From assembly GCF_030127145.1 (NCBI RefSeq), contig NZ_CP126159.1, forward strand, positions 186,001 to 250,000: 64,000 bases of DNA. The letters are read 5' to 3'. This document shows positions 17,287 to 26,297 of this stretch, one piece after another; the first letter of the stretch is position 1; each line of letters opens with the position of its first letter. The DNA is from Halobaculum halobium. GTDB lineage: Archaea; Halobacteriota; Halobacteria; Halobacteriales; Haloferacaceae. The notes below the pieces were generated by a model. The model had not been told where the DNA came from, did not search any database, and was given only the letters and a program-made list of their open reading frames with translations. The position numbers and the translations under genes were made by a program.

Positions 17287-19295
17287 GCCTCGATTATGCG
17301 TTTCCGGAGCGGGACGCGGGTCCTCCGCCGAAGGCGTTCCTCGCGCTCGCGGGCGGGTACCTCGCCCTCGCTATTGGCGTGCTCGCGGCTAGGGGTCATC
17401 CCCCGGACGGGTACGAGCCGTCGATCTACGCGGGGACCCCGACGGTCTACTGGGTCGCCGTCGCCACTGCAGTCTTCGTGGGCCTGCTCGCCAGTCTCTG
17501 GTGGGGACGATTCGGACGATACGCCGGGATCGGGCTGGCCGGTTTGTCGGTGCTGACGTTCGTGGGGCTGCCGATCGTTCGGGGATACTACTTTTACGGC
17601 GGCGGCGACGCGCTGACGCACCTCGGGTACGCGAAGGACATGGCGGGTTCCAGCGCAGAGTTCTTCGAGCACATCTACCCCGGCGGCCACAGCTTCGGCG
17701 TGTTCCTCGCACGCGCGATGGACGTCCCGGTGCGCTACGGACTGATGTACGAGACCCTGGCGGTGTCTGCGGTTACGCTCCTGTTCGTTCCGTTGTGTGT
17801 GTGGGTCGTGCTCCGCGACGAGCGAGCCGTCGTCGCCGGCGCGTTCTCCGCGATGCTGCTGATGCCGATAAACAACATCAGCACGACCATCTCGTTTCAC
17901 ACGTACTCGGTGGCGACGCTGTTCTTCCCGTTCGCGCTGTATCTGGCGTTCAAACACATCACGCGCGGCGCTGAAGACGAGGCACTCCCGACGTGGCTGT
18001 CGGCGGCGAGCATCGTCTCTCCGCTACCGCTGGTCGGGGTGGTGATGTTCCACCCACAGGTCGCACTGGACGTCCTGATCCTCTTTGCGACGTTCGTGTT
18101 CGTCGGGGTCGTGGCGCGGCAGCTTCGGACCCGAGGTCGCACCGGCCAGGGCGCCGGTGTCGTCGCCGACGGTGGCCGGGGGTCGCCGCGGCTGTTGATC
18201 GGGCAGACCCTGGTGCTCGCGCTCGTGTTCCTCCTGTGGGTGTCACAGTTCAATAAGACGTACATCTTTGCGGAGAACTTGGTGAACTCGCTGGAGACGT
18301 TCACCGCCACGGGCGAAGGCGCCGGCGCTGTCGCGCAGGACCGCTCGGAGTCCGCCGAGCGCGCGGGCGTCAGCCTCGTGGAGTTGTTCGTGAAACTGTT
18401 CGCGGTGAACCTACTGTACATCCTCGGGGCGGCCGGACTGATCGCGGCGCGGGTGTGGCGTGGGTTCGGCGCCGACCGGAGTGACGCCGACCGAGCGGTC
18501 GCGTACATCGCCCTCTCGGCGTTCACCCTCGGGCCGTTCTTCCTCGCGCAGTTCTTCGGTGACGTCTCGGGGTATTTCTTCAGGCACTTCGGCTTCGCGA
18601 TGGTGCTCGTGGGCATCATCGGAGCGATCGCTATCGCCTCCATCGCCGACCGGCTCGCGCCCGTCGGGGACGCCGCCCAGACGGCCGTTGCTGTCGTCGG
18701 CATGCTGGTACTGTGTCTCTCGCTCGCAGCGTTCTTTCCCTCGCCGTACATCTACCTCCCCTCCGATCAGACTCCACAGACGGAGTTCTCAGGATACGAC
18801 TCCGGGTTCGAGTACCTCCCGGCGGAGCAGTCGATCGTCAAGCCCCGCCCCGGCCCGTTCCGAATGATGGACGCTACGGGATACGAACTCGACGGCGTCC
18901 GGAGGTGGGAGATCTCGGGCGAGCAGATGTCGAGCCTCGACCGGGTCCTCCGCGCCACACCCGACGAGGATCCTCCCGAGGACGGCTACTACCTCGTCGT
19001 CTCCGAGCGAGACCGCGGCCGGGAGGTCGTCGGCTGGCACGGGATCCGATTCCAGGACGACGAGTTCGACCGGATCCAGAACGCGACCGATCCCCGGATC
19101 ACGCTGGTACTCTCCAACGGAGAATTCCAGCTCTACTACGTCGACCAGAGCGGCGTCGAGGTGCCCGAGGAGGAGACGGCGCAGTCGGTGACCGGACCCT
19201 CGGAGCCGTTGCCCGGATTCTCGGACACGACAGAAGCGCGGTCGGGCGAGCGGCGCGCCAATGGTCGGCCGGCTTCGATCGCAGGCCCCGTATAA
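17283..19295 (+). CDS. Polytopic membrane protein of the surface-glycan locus
   Basis: 670 residues with about 12 hydrophobic helices and a ~180-residue hydrophilic C-terminal domain. A YYFYGGGDALTHLGYAKDM loop after the third or fourth helix has the acidic-His look of the first extracytoplasmic loop of GT-C glycosyltransferases, so a lipid-linked sugar transferase or polymerase role is plausible, though not proven. The C-terminal domain (VSERDRGREVVGWHGIRF) is probably outside the cell. The GTG start at 17283 overlaps the mini-ORF's stop. The stop TAA lies inside the ATAACAA box of the next unit. Confidence 0.75.
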   Translation: MSLDYAFPERDAGPPPKAFLALAGGYLALAIGVLAARGHPPDGYEPSIYAGTPTVYWVAVATAVFVGLLASLWWGRFGRYAGIGLAGLSVLTFVGLPIVRGYYFYGGGDALTHLGYAKDMAGSSAEFFEHIYPGGHSFGVFLARAMDVPVRYGLMYETLAVSAVTLLFVPLCVWVVLRDERAVVAGAFSAMLLMPINNISTTISFHTYSVATLFFPFALYLAFKHITRGAEDEALPTWLSAASIVSPLPLVGVVMFHPQVALDVLILFATFVFVGVVARQLRTRGRTGQGAGVVADGGRGSPRLLIGQTLVLALVFLLWVSQFNKTYIFAENLVNSLETFTATGEGAGAVAQDRSESAERAGVSLVELFVKLFAVNLLYILGAAGLIAARVWRGFGADRSDADRAVAYIALSAFTLGPFFLAQFFGDVSGYFFRHFGFAMVLVGIIGAIAIASIADRLAPVGDAAQTAVAVVGMLVLCLSLAAFFPSPYIYLPSDQTPQTEFSGYDSGFEYLPAEQSIVKPRPGPFRMMDATGYELDGVRRWEISGEQMSSLDRVLRATPDEDPPEDGYYLVVSERDRGREVVGWHGIRFQDDEFDRIQNATDPRITLVLSNGEFQLYYVDQSGVEVPEEETAQSVTGPSEPLPGFSDTTEARSGERRANGRPASIAGPV

Positions 19296-19298
19296 CAA
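19292..19298 (+). promoter_or_regulatory. ATAACAA box, copy 3
   Basis: GTATAACAATCC overlaps the stop codon of the upstream membrane gene. It is followed 37 bases later by the ATG of a 68-codon ORF (19335) and about 240 bases later by the WecC-like start. Confidence 0.45.
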
Positions 19299-19334
19299 TC
19301 CGTGTCTCACCCCCCCGCTCGATCGAACTGAACG

Positions 19335-19541
19335 ATGTCTACCTCCAGAACGACACCAACTGTCGGGGCCCGCGCTCCCCGCCCTCGATCCCGCGGACCT
19401 GACTCCCTCGAAACCGCATCTGTCCGAGTCGGAAGCGGCCGCCAGGGGCCTCTGAACGGCCCGCAACCCCCCGCGGTCGAACTCACCGGAGATGAATCCG
19501 GAACACCGTCAGCAGGTGCCCTCACGGGGGGCCGCCCGTGA
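19335..19541 (+). CDS. Possible 68-aa leader ORF overlapping the dehydrogenase start
   Basis: ATG 19335 to TGA 19539-19541. Its stop overlaps the GTG of the WecC-like gene (GTGA). The peptide is basic and rich in Arg, Pro, Ser, Thr and Gly, with no domain, and could be spurious. Position after an ATAACAA box and the 4-base overlap are the only support; if translated it would couple translation of the dehydrogenase to this upstream region. Confidence 0.25.
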   Translation: MSTSRTTPTVGARAPRPRSRGPDSLETASVRVGSGRQGPLNGPQPPAVELTGDESGTPSAGALTGGRP

Positions 19542-20839
19542 GGATCTGCGTCCACGGCGTCGGCTACGTCGGCCTCGCGTCGGCGGCGCTGTTCGCCCAC
19601 GACGGCCACGACGTCGTCGGGTACGACCCCGACGAGGAGACGATCGAGCGGTTGAACCGGGGCGAGCCTCGGACGACCGAACCCGAGTTCGCGGCGTACG
19701 TCGGGGACGTCTTGGGCAACGGGCTCGAACCGAGCCACGACCCTGTCGTCGCCGACTGTCACGTGATCTGTGTCCCGACCCCCTACGACGCGAGCGTGGG
19801 GGCGGCCGACCTCTCGTACGTCGAGGCGGCCGCGCGGACCGTCGCGGATCTGCTGCGGCCGGGCGACGCCGTGGTCGTCGAGTCGACGGTGCCGCCGCGG
19901 ACGACCGAGGACGTCGTGGCGCCGGCCCTCTCGGCCGCGGGCCTGACACCGGGCGAAGACGTCTCGCTCGCGTACTGCCCGGAGACGATCCTCCCGGGAA
20001 ACATCGCTCACGAGTTGGTCAACAACGACCGGATCGTCGGCGGTGTCGACGACGAGTCGACCGACTTGGTCGCGACGCTGTTCGAGTCGTGCACTGAGGG
20101 GACCGTCTACCGCGCGCCCGACGCGTCGACCGCCGAGTTCGCCAAGCTCGCGCAGAACGCCCACCGCGACGTGAACGTCGCGTTCGCCAACGAACTGGCC
20201 CGGCTGGCACGAGACTACGGGATCGACTCGCGAGCGGCGATCGACCTCGCGAACGTCCACCCACGCGTCGACGTGTTGAACCCCGGACCGGGCGTCGGCG
20301 GCCACTGCCTGCCGGTCGACCCGTGGTTCCTGGGGCAGTCCTCGGACGAACTGGACCTGCTCGCGGCCGCCCGCCGGGTGAACGACGGCATGGTCGGGTT
20401 CGTCATCGACCTGCTCGAGGCGTCGCTGGGAGACCTCGAAGACCGCCGTATCGGGGTACTCGGCGTCGCCTACAAGGGGAACGTCGACGACGCTCGCCAC
20501 AGCCCGGGCCTGCGGTTGGCCGACGCGCTCGCCGGCCGCGATGACGCCGCCGCGGCGGTCAGACACGCGACCGCCGACGGGGGCGACGGGCGGGCGACCG
20601 ACGCGTCGGTCGACGTTCGGCTCCACGACCCGCACGTCGAGGACGATCGGCTGGTCTCCCTGGAGTCGGCCGTCGACGGCGCCGACGCGATCGTCGTCAC
20701 GGCCGGCCACAGCGAGTACCGCAATGTGGACCCGGAGACGATCGCCGCGGCGACCGACGGGCGAACGATCGTGGACGGCCCGGCGGTGCTGGACGCGGAC
20801 GCCTGGCGCGAGGCCGGGTTCGACTACGTCCGGATCTGA
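19538..20839 (+). CDS. wecC: Nucleotide-sugar dehydrogenase, UDP-ManNAc dehydrogenase-like
   Basis: 433 residues. N-terminal Rossmann motif GVGYVGLASAALFAHDGHDV, central helix region AEFAKLAQNAHRDVNVAFANE, catalytic cysteine in GPGVGGHCLPVDPWF (about residue 256), and a C-terminal UDP-binding Rossmann domain with GVAYKGNVDD. The family oxidises the C6 hydroxyl of a UDP-sugar twice with NAD. The NAHRDVN pattern and the presence of a WecB-like epimerase at 41020 favour UDP-N-acetylmannosamine as substrate, giving UDP-ManNAcA; UDP-glucose or GDP-mannose dehydrogenase cannot be excluded. Cytosolic. GTG start at 19538. Confidence 0.87.
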   Translation: MRICVHGVGYVGLASAALFAHDGHDVVGYDPDEETIERLNRGEPRTTEPEFAAYVGDVLGNGLEPSHDPVVADCHVICVPTPYDASVGAADLSYVEAAARTVADLLRPGDAVVVESTVPPRTTEDVVAPALSAAGLTPGEDVSLAYCPETILPGNIAHELVNNDRIVGGVDDESTDLVATLFESCTEGTVYRAPDASTAEFAKLAQNAHRDVNVAFANELARLARDYGIDSRAAIDLANVHPRVDVLNPGPGVGGHCLPVDPWFLGQSSDELDLLAAARRVNDGMVGFVIDLLEASLGDLEDRRIGVLGVAYKGNVDDARHSPGLRLADALAGRDDAAAAVRHATADGGDGRATDASVDVRLHDPHVEDDRLVSLESAVDGADAIVVTAGHSEYRNVDPETIAAATDGRTIVDGPAVLDADAWREAGFDYVRI

Positions 20840-20865
20840 GGGCGGAGGCCGCGAGTAGCCGCGGG

Positions 20866-20872
20866 ATTACAA
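20866..20872 (+). promoter_or_regulatory. ATTACAA, variant of the cluster box
   Basis: GGGATTACAATCCC, 33 bases before the ATG at 20899. One mismatch to ATAACAA. The surrounding GGGATTACAATCCC is also nearly palindromic (GGGATT / AATCCC). Confidence 0.4.
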
Positions 20873-20898
20873 TCCCCCCTCGGGGTGGAGCGACTGCC

Positions 20899-22080
20899 AT
20901 GGCGCTTCGAGGCGAGGACGGACTGCGGTTCGACCACCGCCGGATCGACGACGACCCCCCGGCCGGCCGGATGGGATTCTGTCTCACGACTGACCTCACC
21001 GGTAACGGCCGTCCGGACGTGCTGGTCGGCGCGATGGGCGGTCGCTACCCGGTGACGCTGCCGGTCGTCGGCAAGCGGATCGACCTCCGACTGCTGCCGG
21101 GGACTCGCGACGTGATCGAACGACTGGAGTGGAACGTCTTCTGGTACGAGAACCCCGGGTGGGAGCGCCACGAGGTGGCGCGCGCGCCGGACCTCTCGAT
21201 CGGCGGATCGCTGGGTGACCTCACCGGAAACGGTCGGGTCGACCTCGTGGCCGGACAGAACCTCTCGAACGACCTCTACTGGTTCGAGCAGCCCGCCGAT
21301 CCCCGCGACCGGTGGACCCGCAGGCTGATCACCGACGAGTTCACGAAGTACCACGACACCGTCGTGGCCGACGTGGACGACGACGGCGAGCCGGAGGTGC
21401 TCGCGCTGTCACAGCGCAGCGAGACGGTGTTCTACTACGACGTGCCGGCCGACCCGACGCGTGAGCCGTGGCCCGCCGATCACCGGCACGTCGTCGCCGA
21501 GAACCTGAACGTCGAGGGCGTCGCAGTCCGCGACATCGACGGCGACGGGCGGACGGAGATCGTCGCGGGCACGAACGTCTTCCACCGCCGCGGTGACGGC
21601 TCCTGGGAGCGCGAGGCGATCGCGACCGGCTGGGACTGGACGCGCCTCGCGGTGGCCGATCTCGACGGCGACGGTGACCTCGAGGTGGTCGCAGCCGAGG
21701 GCGACCTCCCGTATCAGGGCGACCGCCGGGCTCGACTCGGCGTGTTCGACCCGCCCGACTGGGAGCTGACGCTGCTGCACGACGACCTCTCGAACCCGCA
21801 CACGGTCCAGGTGCTGCCGTCGTCGGGGATCGACGATGGCGGTGATCACGACGGTGCACCCCCGGACCTCTTCGTCGCGGAGATGGGGCTGGAGGAGGGC
21901 CACGAGCCCCGGCAGTTCCGCTTCCACAACCGCGGCGACGGCACCTTCGAGCCGGAACTCCTCGTGACCGGTGTCCCCACACACGAGGCGAAGGTTGTCG
22001 ACCTCGACGGCGACGACCGCCCGGACGTGGTCGGGAAAGCATACGACACCAGACACGTCGACGTCTGGTACGGGCGATGA
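20899..22080 (+). CDS. FG-GAP/VCBS beta-propeller repeat protein
   Basis: 393 residues made of FG-GAP-type repeats, each with a Ca-binding-like D-x-D/T-x-N/D-G motif: DLTGNGRPDVLVG, DLTGNGRVDLVAG, DVDDDGEPEVLA, DIDGDGRTEIVAG, DLDGDGDLEVVAA and DLDGDDRPDVVG. This predicts a seven-bladed integrin-alpha-like propeller, a fold used for binding. No signal peptide or membrane segment is seen at the ATG start, which is unusual for the fold. Its stop overlaps a 31-codon ORF that leads to the GT4 gene. A role in binding or organising glycan is inference. Confidence 0.82.
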   Translation: MALRGEDGLRFDHRRIDDDPPAGRMGFCLTTDLTGNGRPDVLVGAMGGRYPVTLPVVGKRIDLRLLPGTRDVIERLEWNVFWYENPGWERHEVARAPDLSIGGSLGDLTGNGRVDLVAGQNLSNDLYWFEQPADPRDRWTRRLITDEFTKYHDTVVADVDDDGEPEVLALSQRSETVFYYDVPADPTREPWPADHRHVVAENLNVEGVAVRDIDGDGRTEIVAGTNVFHRRGDGSWEREAIATGWDWTRLAVADLDGDGDLEVVAAEGDLPYQGDRRARLGVFDPPDWELTLLHDDLSNPHTVQVLPSSGIDDGGDHDGAPPDLFVAEMGLEEGHEPRQFRFHNRGDGTFEPELLVTGVPTHEAKVVDLDGDDRPDVVGKAYDTRHVDVWYGR

Positions 22081-22172
22081 ACGCCGCCGCCTCCGCCCCC
22101 GACCTCGTCGCCCTCGGTCGTAGTGCAGCCCTCCCAACCGCCCCCGATCGAAAGGCCCGCGAGGACAAATGA
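22077..22172 (+). CDS. 31-residue bridging mini-ORF between propeller and GT4 genes
   Basis: ATG 22077 overlaps the stop of the FG-GAP gene as ATGA. Its TGA (22170-22172) overlaps the ATG of the glycosyltransferase (22169) as ATGA. The peptide (starts MNAAASAPDLVALGRS) has no recognisable family. It is the second case in this window of an ORF joined by 4-base overlaps on both sides, consistent with relay of translating ribosomes. Confidence 0.35.
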   Translation: MNAAASAPDLVALGRSAALPTAPDRKAREDK

Positions 22173-23383
22173 CCGCGCGTATTCGATCAAACGGCGACCA
22201 GCCGGCGGACGACGGGGCTGCCGACGAGACACCGGAACCCGACACGCTGGCCGCGTCGTCCACAGCGACGATACCTGAGGGTGTGAGCGAGGTACTGCTC
22301 GTCGGCACGTTCGCCGGCGGGGGCGTGCACCGGTACGTCGAGCGACAGCGCGAGGAGCTCCCGGATGGAGTCGACACGGAGACACACGACATGTACTCCC
22401 CTCGGGACCGCGGCGGGCCGATCTGGCTGCTCCGCGTCGCGCTGCGGACGGCCTTCGCGGCTGTCGCGTTCGTCCGCCGCTCGCCGCCGGATCTGGTCCA
22501 CGTGCATACGTCCCACCACTTCTCGTTCTATCGGGCGGCGTTCTACGTGCTGTTCGCGCAGTACATCTGGGACCGTCCGACGGTGTTGCACGTCCACGGT
22601 TCGTCGTTCGACACCTTCGTCGAGGACCCTCCGGCGCTCGTCCGGGCGCTCCAGCGGGTCGTTTTCGACGCCAGCGACGCAGTGGTCGTGCTCTCGCCGT
22701 ACTGGCGAGACGTGGTCGTCGACGCCGGTCTGGTGCCCGAGTCGGCGGTATCGGTCGTCCCAAATGCCGTCGAGCCGGAGTACTACGACCCGGAGTACGA
22801 CGCCGATCCGCCGCGGATCGTGTTCGTGTCGAACCTCATCGAGCGCAAGGGCGTGGCCGAGCTCGTCGAGGCCCTGGCTTCGGTACTCGATCGCGCCGAT
22901 GGGACCGTCGCGGTCGATATCGCCGGCGACGGTCCGCTGCGCGACCGGGTCGAGGCCCTCGCAGACGCTCGCGAGTCGGTCACCTACCACGGGTACGTGA
23001 GCGAAGAGCGCAAGCGCGACCTCCTGAACCGGGGGACGGTGTACACGCTCCCGACGTACGCCGAGGGGCTCCCGATCGCGGTGCTGGAGGCGATGGCCGG
23101 CGGGAACGCCGTCGTCTCGACAGACGTCGGATCGATCCCCGAGGTGATCGACGACGACCGCGGGCGACTCGTGACTCCCGGTGACGCGGACGCGCTGGCG
23201 GACGCGTTGACAGCGCTCGTCTCCGACCCCGACCGGGCGGCGTCGATGGGTCAGCGTAATCGGCGAGCGGTAGTCGAGCGATACTCGTGGGACGGTGCCG
23301 TCGCGTCCATCCTCGACGTGTATGACGGGTGCGTCTCCGAGAGATGCCGGCGTCGCGAGCGCGCCCCCGACTCGGGTCGATAA
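22169..23383 (+). CDS. Family 4 glycosyltransferase
   Basis: 404 residues. GT-B fold with an N-terminal acceptor domain (GTFAGGGVHRYVERQ, LVHVHTSHHFSFYR) and a C-terminal donor-binding domain. The latter has VSNLIERKGVAELVEA, GYVSEERKRDLLNR and the E-x7-E type motif in PTYAEGLPIAVLEAMAGG, ending in a retaining-GT4 helix pair. Transfers a sugar from a nucleotide donor to a lipid-linked glycan on the cytosolic side. The first ~35 residues are an acidic extension. ATG 22169, coupled through the 31-codon ORF to the propeller gene; the next gene starts 40 bases after the stop. Confidence 0.9.
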   Translation: MTARIRSNGDQPADDGAADETPEPDTLAASSTATIPEGVSEVLLVGTFAGGGVHRYVERQREELPDGVDTETHDMYSPRDRGGPIWLLRVALRTAFAAVAFVRRSPPDLVHVHTSHHFSFYRAAFYVLFAQYIWDRPTVLHVHGSSFDTFVEDPPALVRALQRVVFDASDAVVVLSPYWRDVVVDAGLVPESAVSVVPNAVEPEYYDPEYDADPPRIVFVSNLIERKGVAELVEALASVLDRADGTVAVDIAGDGPLRDRVEALADARESVTYHGYVSEERKRDLLNRGTVYTLPTYAEGLPIAVLEAMAGGNAVVSTDVGSIPEVIDDDRGRLVTPGDADALADALTALVSDPDRAASMGQRNRRAVVERYSWDGAVASILDVYDGCVSERCRRRERAPDSGR

Positions 23384-23423
23384 TCGACGCATATCCAAGT
23401 GGGCGACCGTCCGAGTCGATTCC

Positions 23424-24800
23424 ATGGCCGACAGACCGGACGTTCTCTTCGTGATCCTCGATTCGGCTCGGCGCGACCGCGTGTCGCTGTACGGACATGA
23501 CCGACCGACAACGCCGACGCTGGACGCACTGGCCGAAGAGGCGACCACCTTCGAGAACGCCTACACGCCGACGCCGTGGACGCTACCCTCCCACTGTTCG
23601 ATGTTCACTGGGAAGTTCCCCTCCGAACACGGCGTGACGAACGGCTTCGCCGACCGTCGACCGGCTCTGCCCGCGAGCACCGAGACCCTCGCGGAACGGC
23701 TCTCGGAGCGCGGCTACCGCACGGCCGGGTTCTCGAACAACCCCTGGGTCGGGAAGCTCTCGGGGCTCGACCGGGGCTTCGAGGAGTTCGTCGAGTGGGA
23801 CCTCGAGATCGGCCGCGAGTCCGGCGCGGGGATTCACTCCCGGCGCGACCGGGCGTACTCGCGGGCACACTCCCTGCTCGCACAGGCCGCCAGACAGCCG
23901 GTGTTCCTCCTGAAGCGGCCGTTCTTCACCGACTCCCTGGTGACGCGTGCGCGAGAGTGGGTCGAGACGACCGCCGACGACCCACAGCCCACGTTCACCT
24001 TCCTCAACGTGATGGAGGCACACAGCCCCTACTTCCCGCCGGACGAGGCGTTCGAGGAGCTGGGACTGACGACGCCGGGACCGATCGAACCGCGCCTGCT
24101 CAACACCCGCCTGCTCGCGTACGTTCTCGGAAAGGCGGACCTCGCTGGCGATGACCGCGACCGCGTGCTGGAGTACTACGACGCGGCTCTCCGATACCAG
24201 GACGCGAAGCTGGCGGAACTGCTCGACACCTACCGCGACCTCGGTCTGCTTGAGGACACGCTGGTCGTGATCTGCGCCGACCACGGGAAGACGCTCGGGG
24301 ACTTCCCCCGCGACGGGGAGCCGTCCCACTACCTCCGTGACCTCAACACGAACGTCCCGATGGTCGTGCGTACACCCGGACAGCGCGGAGGCGAGCGCGT
24401 CGATGACCCGGTCGAGCTTCGGGACCTGTTCGGGTTGATCGCCGAACCGGGCGCCGACGTGTCGTCGCTGGCCCGCGAGCACGCCCTCACTGAGGACCAC
24501 ATCCCGCACACAGGCACCACGAAGGAGGAAGTGGACCGCTGGCGGGTGATATCCGGGCGCGACCACCGGCTGGCCCGCTCTGAAGACGGGGAGCAGTACC
24601 TGTTCAGGCGCGGAGAGTCAACCGTCGACGAGCGGACGATCCCGTCGCCCGAGCGGACCGAGCCGGCGGTGCTGTCGGCGCTGAGCGAGGCGCTCGACGA
24701 CCGCCTCGCGGACCTCACCGAGACTGACGACCACGGCGACACAGACGAGGCGATCGGCGGTTCGACCGAGGCGCAGCTTCGGGACCTCGGCTACCTCTGA
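23424..24800 (+). CDS. Sulfatase-fold (alkaline phosphatase superfamily) hydrolase
   Basis: 458 residues from the ATG at 23424; upstream in-frame codons overlap the GT4 gene's end and do not fit the family. Motifs: DVLFVILDSARRDRVSLYG (metal ligands), YTPTPWTLPSHCSMFTG, VMEAHSPYFPP and CADHGKTLGD. The formylglycine position is Thr (T-L-P-S-H), so the enzyme may be a phosphatase or phospho-group transferase rather than a sulfatase. It ends in LRDLGYL, the tail shared with the proteins at 8374 and 31030. Predicted cytosolic. It follows the GT4 gene by 40 bases and converges on the BNR-propeller gene. Confidence 0.87.
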   Translation: MADRPDVLFVILDSARRDRVSLYGHDRPTTPTLDALAEEATTFENAYTPTPWTLPSHCSMFTGKFPSEHGVTNGFADRRPALPASTETLAERLSERGYRTAGFSNNPWVGKLSGLDRGFEEFVEWDLEIGRESGAGIHSRRDRAYSRAHSLLAQAARQPVFLLKRPFFTDSLVTRAREWVETTADDPQPTFTFLNVMEAHSPYFPPDEAFEELGLTTPGPIEPRLLNTRLLAYVLGKADLAGDDRDRVLEYYDAALRYQDAKLAELLDTYRDLGLLEDTLVVICADHGKTLGDFPRDGEPSHYLRDLNTNVPMVVRTPGQRGGERVDDPVELRDLFGLIAEPGADVSSLAREHALTEDHIPHTGTTKEEVDRWRVISGRDHRLARSEDGEQYLFRRGESTVDERTIPSPERTEPAVLSALSEALDDRLADLTETDDHGDTDEAIGGSTEAQLRDLGYL

Positions 24801-24844
24801 GGTGGATTCGCTTCTTCGGACCCGCCCCGAGCGACGACGTTCCA

Positions 24845-24868
24845 GCCTCAAGAGCGGCTTCGAGGCTC
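24845..24868. terminator. Hairpin between convergent genes
   Basis: AGCCTC-AAG-loop-CTT-c-GAGGCT forms a 9-bp stem with one bulge in the 72-base gap between the convergent genes ending at 24800 and 24873. There is no T tract, so a termination role on either strand is only suggested by position. Confidence 0.35.
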
Positions 24869-24872
24869 ACGC

Positions 24873-26078
24873 TCACCCCTCGAACAGCACCCTCGATCGC
24901 TCGGCGACCGACGAAAAGTACTCTCGCCCGAACGACAGGATCTGACCGTCATCCTCGCGGGTGTTGTAGGGATTGACGAGCAGGCGCTCGCCGTCGCTCT
25001 CGAGGAATGTGTACGCGTTCGTGGGCGGAACGATGCCGTCGGCCCCAACCCGCTCGGCGAACCCTCGCTGCCGTCGTCCCGATGTCACCTCGTACCACCG
25101 TTCGTACGCGGACGCGGAGGAGGCGGCGACGACGCGCGTCACGTCGCTGCCGGTCTCGTTGTCCTCCGGTCCCGTGCTGTCGGGGTTCGCGCTGGCGGCC
25201 GTGGCGAACGCCACCCACCGCTCGCCGTCGACCTCGGCCGCGGCCGCGTAAAACACCGGACTCGACAGCGACGCGACCGGCGTGGGCGTCGGATCCGCCC
25301 TCGACAGATCTCCGCGAGGGAGCCGGTAGATCCGCCTATCGCTCGTGTAGTTGCAGTCGACGCCCCAGAGCACGAACTTCTCGGTGAACGCGAGCTCGAC
25401 GGCTCGCCACTGTTGGCTGCCGCCGCCGACCGGGACGAACTCGCCGTCTCGAAGCCGACCGATGTAACACTCGTCGTCCGTGTCGCCGGTCGTCACCCAC
25501 CACTCGCCCGTGTAGGGATCGCGGGTCACGCCGTGGATGTGCCTGACTCCGGGGACTTCCAGGACCGTCTCCCATGTCGCCCCGCCGTCGCGAGAGCGGC
25601 GGATCCGGGGAGGTTTGTCACCCGCGAGCGGGTACTCCCCGAACGTGACCGTTCCCTCGTGAGCGCACAGCGCCGACGGCAGGACCCCCATCGGCCCGGA
25701 GGAGTCAGGGAGCCGCGCGGTGACCCGCCACGTCGCGCCGCGGTCGGGAGAGGCGAACACCCACGTGCCGGCGGTGGCGACCAACGATTGACTGTCGACG
25801 ACCTCGACATTCACCGACGGGAACCGCCCGGTGACGACGGACACCGCGCGCTTCACCGCCCGTGTCGTCCGCAGGTGGAACCGGAGCCCGTCGAGGCCGC
25901 CGGTCGGGGTCGGGAGCCGTCCCACGCGTCGCAGCCGCCCGTCGACGGGTCCCCGGTACACCGCTCGGTCGCGGGTCGCGACCAAGGTCCCGTCGACGAC
26001 CGTCTCCAGCTTCACAGCCTTCGCCCCCTGACCGTCGCCTCCGGTCGTTCGTCGCCCATCTGTGCCGTCCCCCTCCAC
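24873..26078 (-). CDS. BNR/sialidase-like beta-propeller protein
   Basis: 401 residues from a GTG at 26078. At least two clear Asp-box motifs (SPDRGATW, SRDGGATW) and repeated four-stranded blades (GTLVATRDRAVYRG, GEWWVTTGDTDD, FVLWGVDCNYTSDRRIYRLP) indicate a six- or seven-bladed BNR propeller. Such folds occur in sialidases, photosystem assembly factors and carbohydrate-binding proteins. The catalytic Arg triad of sialidases cannot be assigned by eye. No signal peptide or membrane helix, like the FG-GAP protein at 20899. It is the only leftward gene between two rightward groups here. Confidence 0.78.
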   Translation of the reverse strand: MEGDGTDGRRTTGGDGQGAKAVKLETVVDGTLVATRDRAVYRGPVDGRLRRVGRLPTPTGGLDGLRFHLRTTRAVKRAVSVVTGRFPSVNVEVVDSQSLVATAGTWVFASPDRGATWRVTARLPDSSGPMGVLPSALCAHEGTVTFGEYPLAGDKPPRIRRSRDGGATWETVLEVPGVRHIHGVTRDPYTGEWWVTTGDTDDECYIGRLRDGEFVPVGGGSQQWRAVELAFTEKFVLWGVDCNYTSDRRIYRLPRGDLSRADPTPTPVASLSSPVFYAAAAEVDGERWVAFATAASANPDSTGPEDNETGSDVTRVVAASSASAYERWYEVTSGRRQRGFAERVGADGIVPPTNAYTFLESDGERLLVNPYNTREDDGQILSFGREYFSSVAERSRVLFEG

Positions 26079-26297
26079 GGCCGTTGGTAAAAGTAGACGG
26101 CGGATACGGGTCGAGTGGAGACGCTCGCCGACGTGTGGCCGCGGTTCTCGACGTGTGTCTCGGTTCTGTGGACGCGTAGTCGGCCGTCGCCGGTGCCCAT
26201 CGGCCGCTCCGCCGTCGATCGCGACCTGACCCCTTGGGGGGCGTACGGTCCGCGAGTTCGATCGTTCACTGGGGCGTGAAGCTCGCTGTTACCTCCG

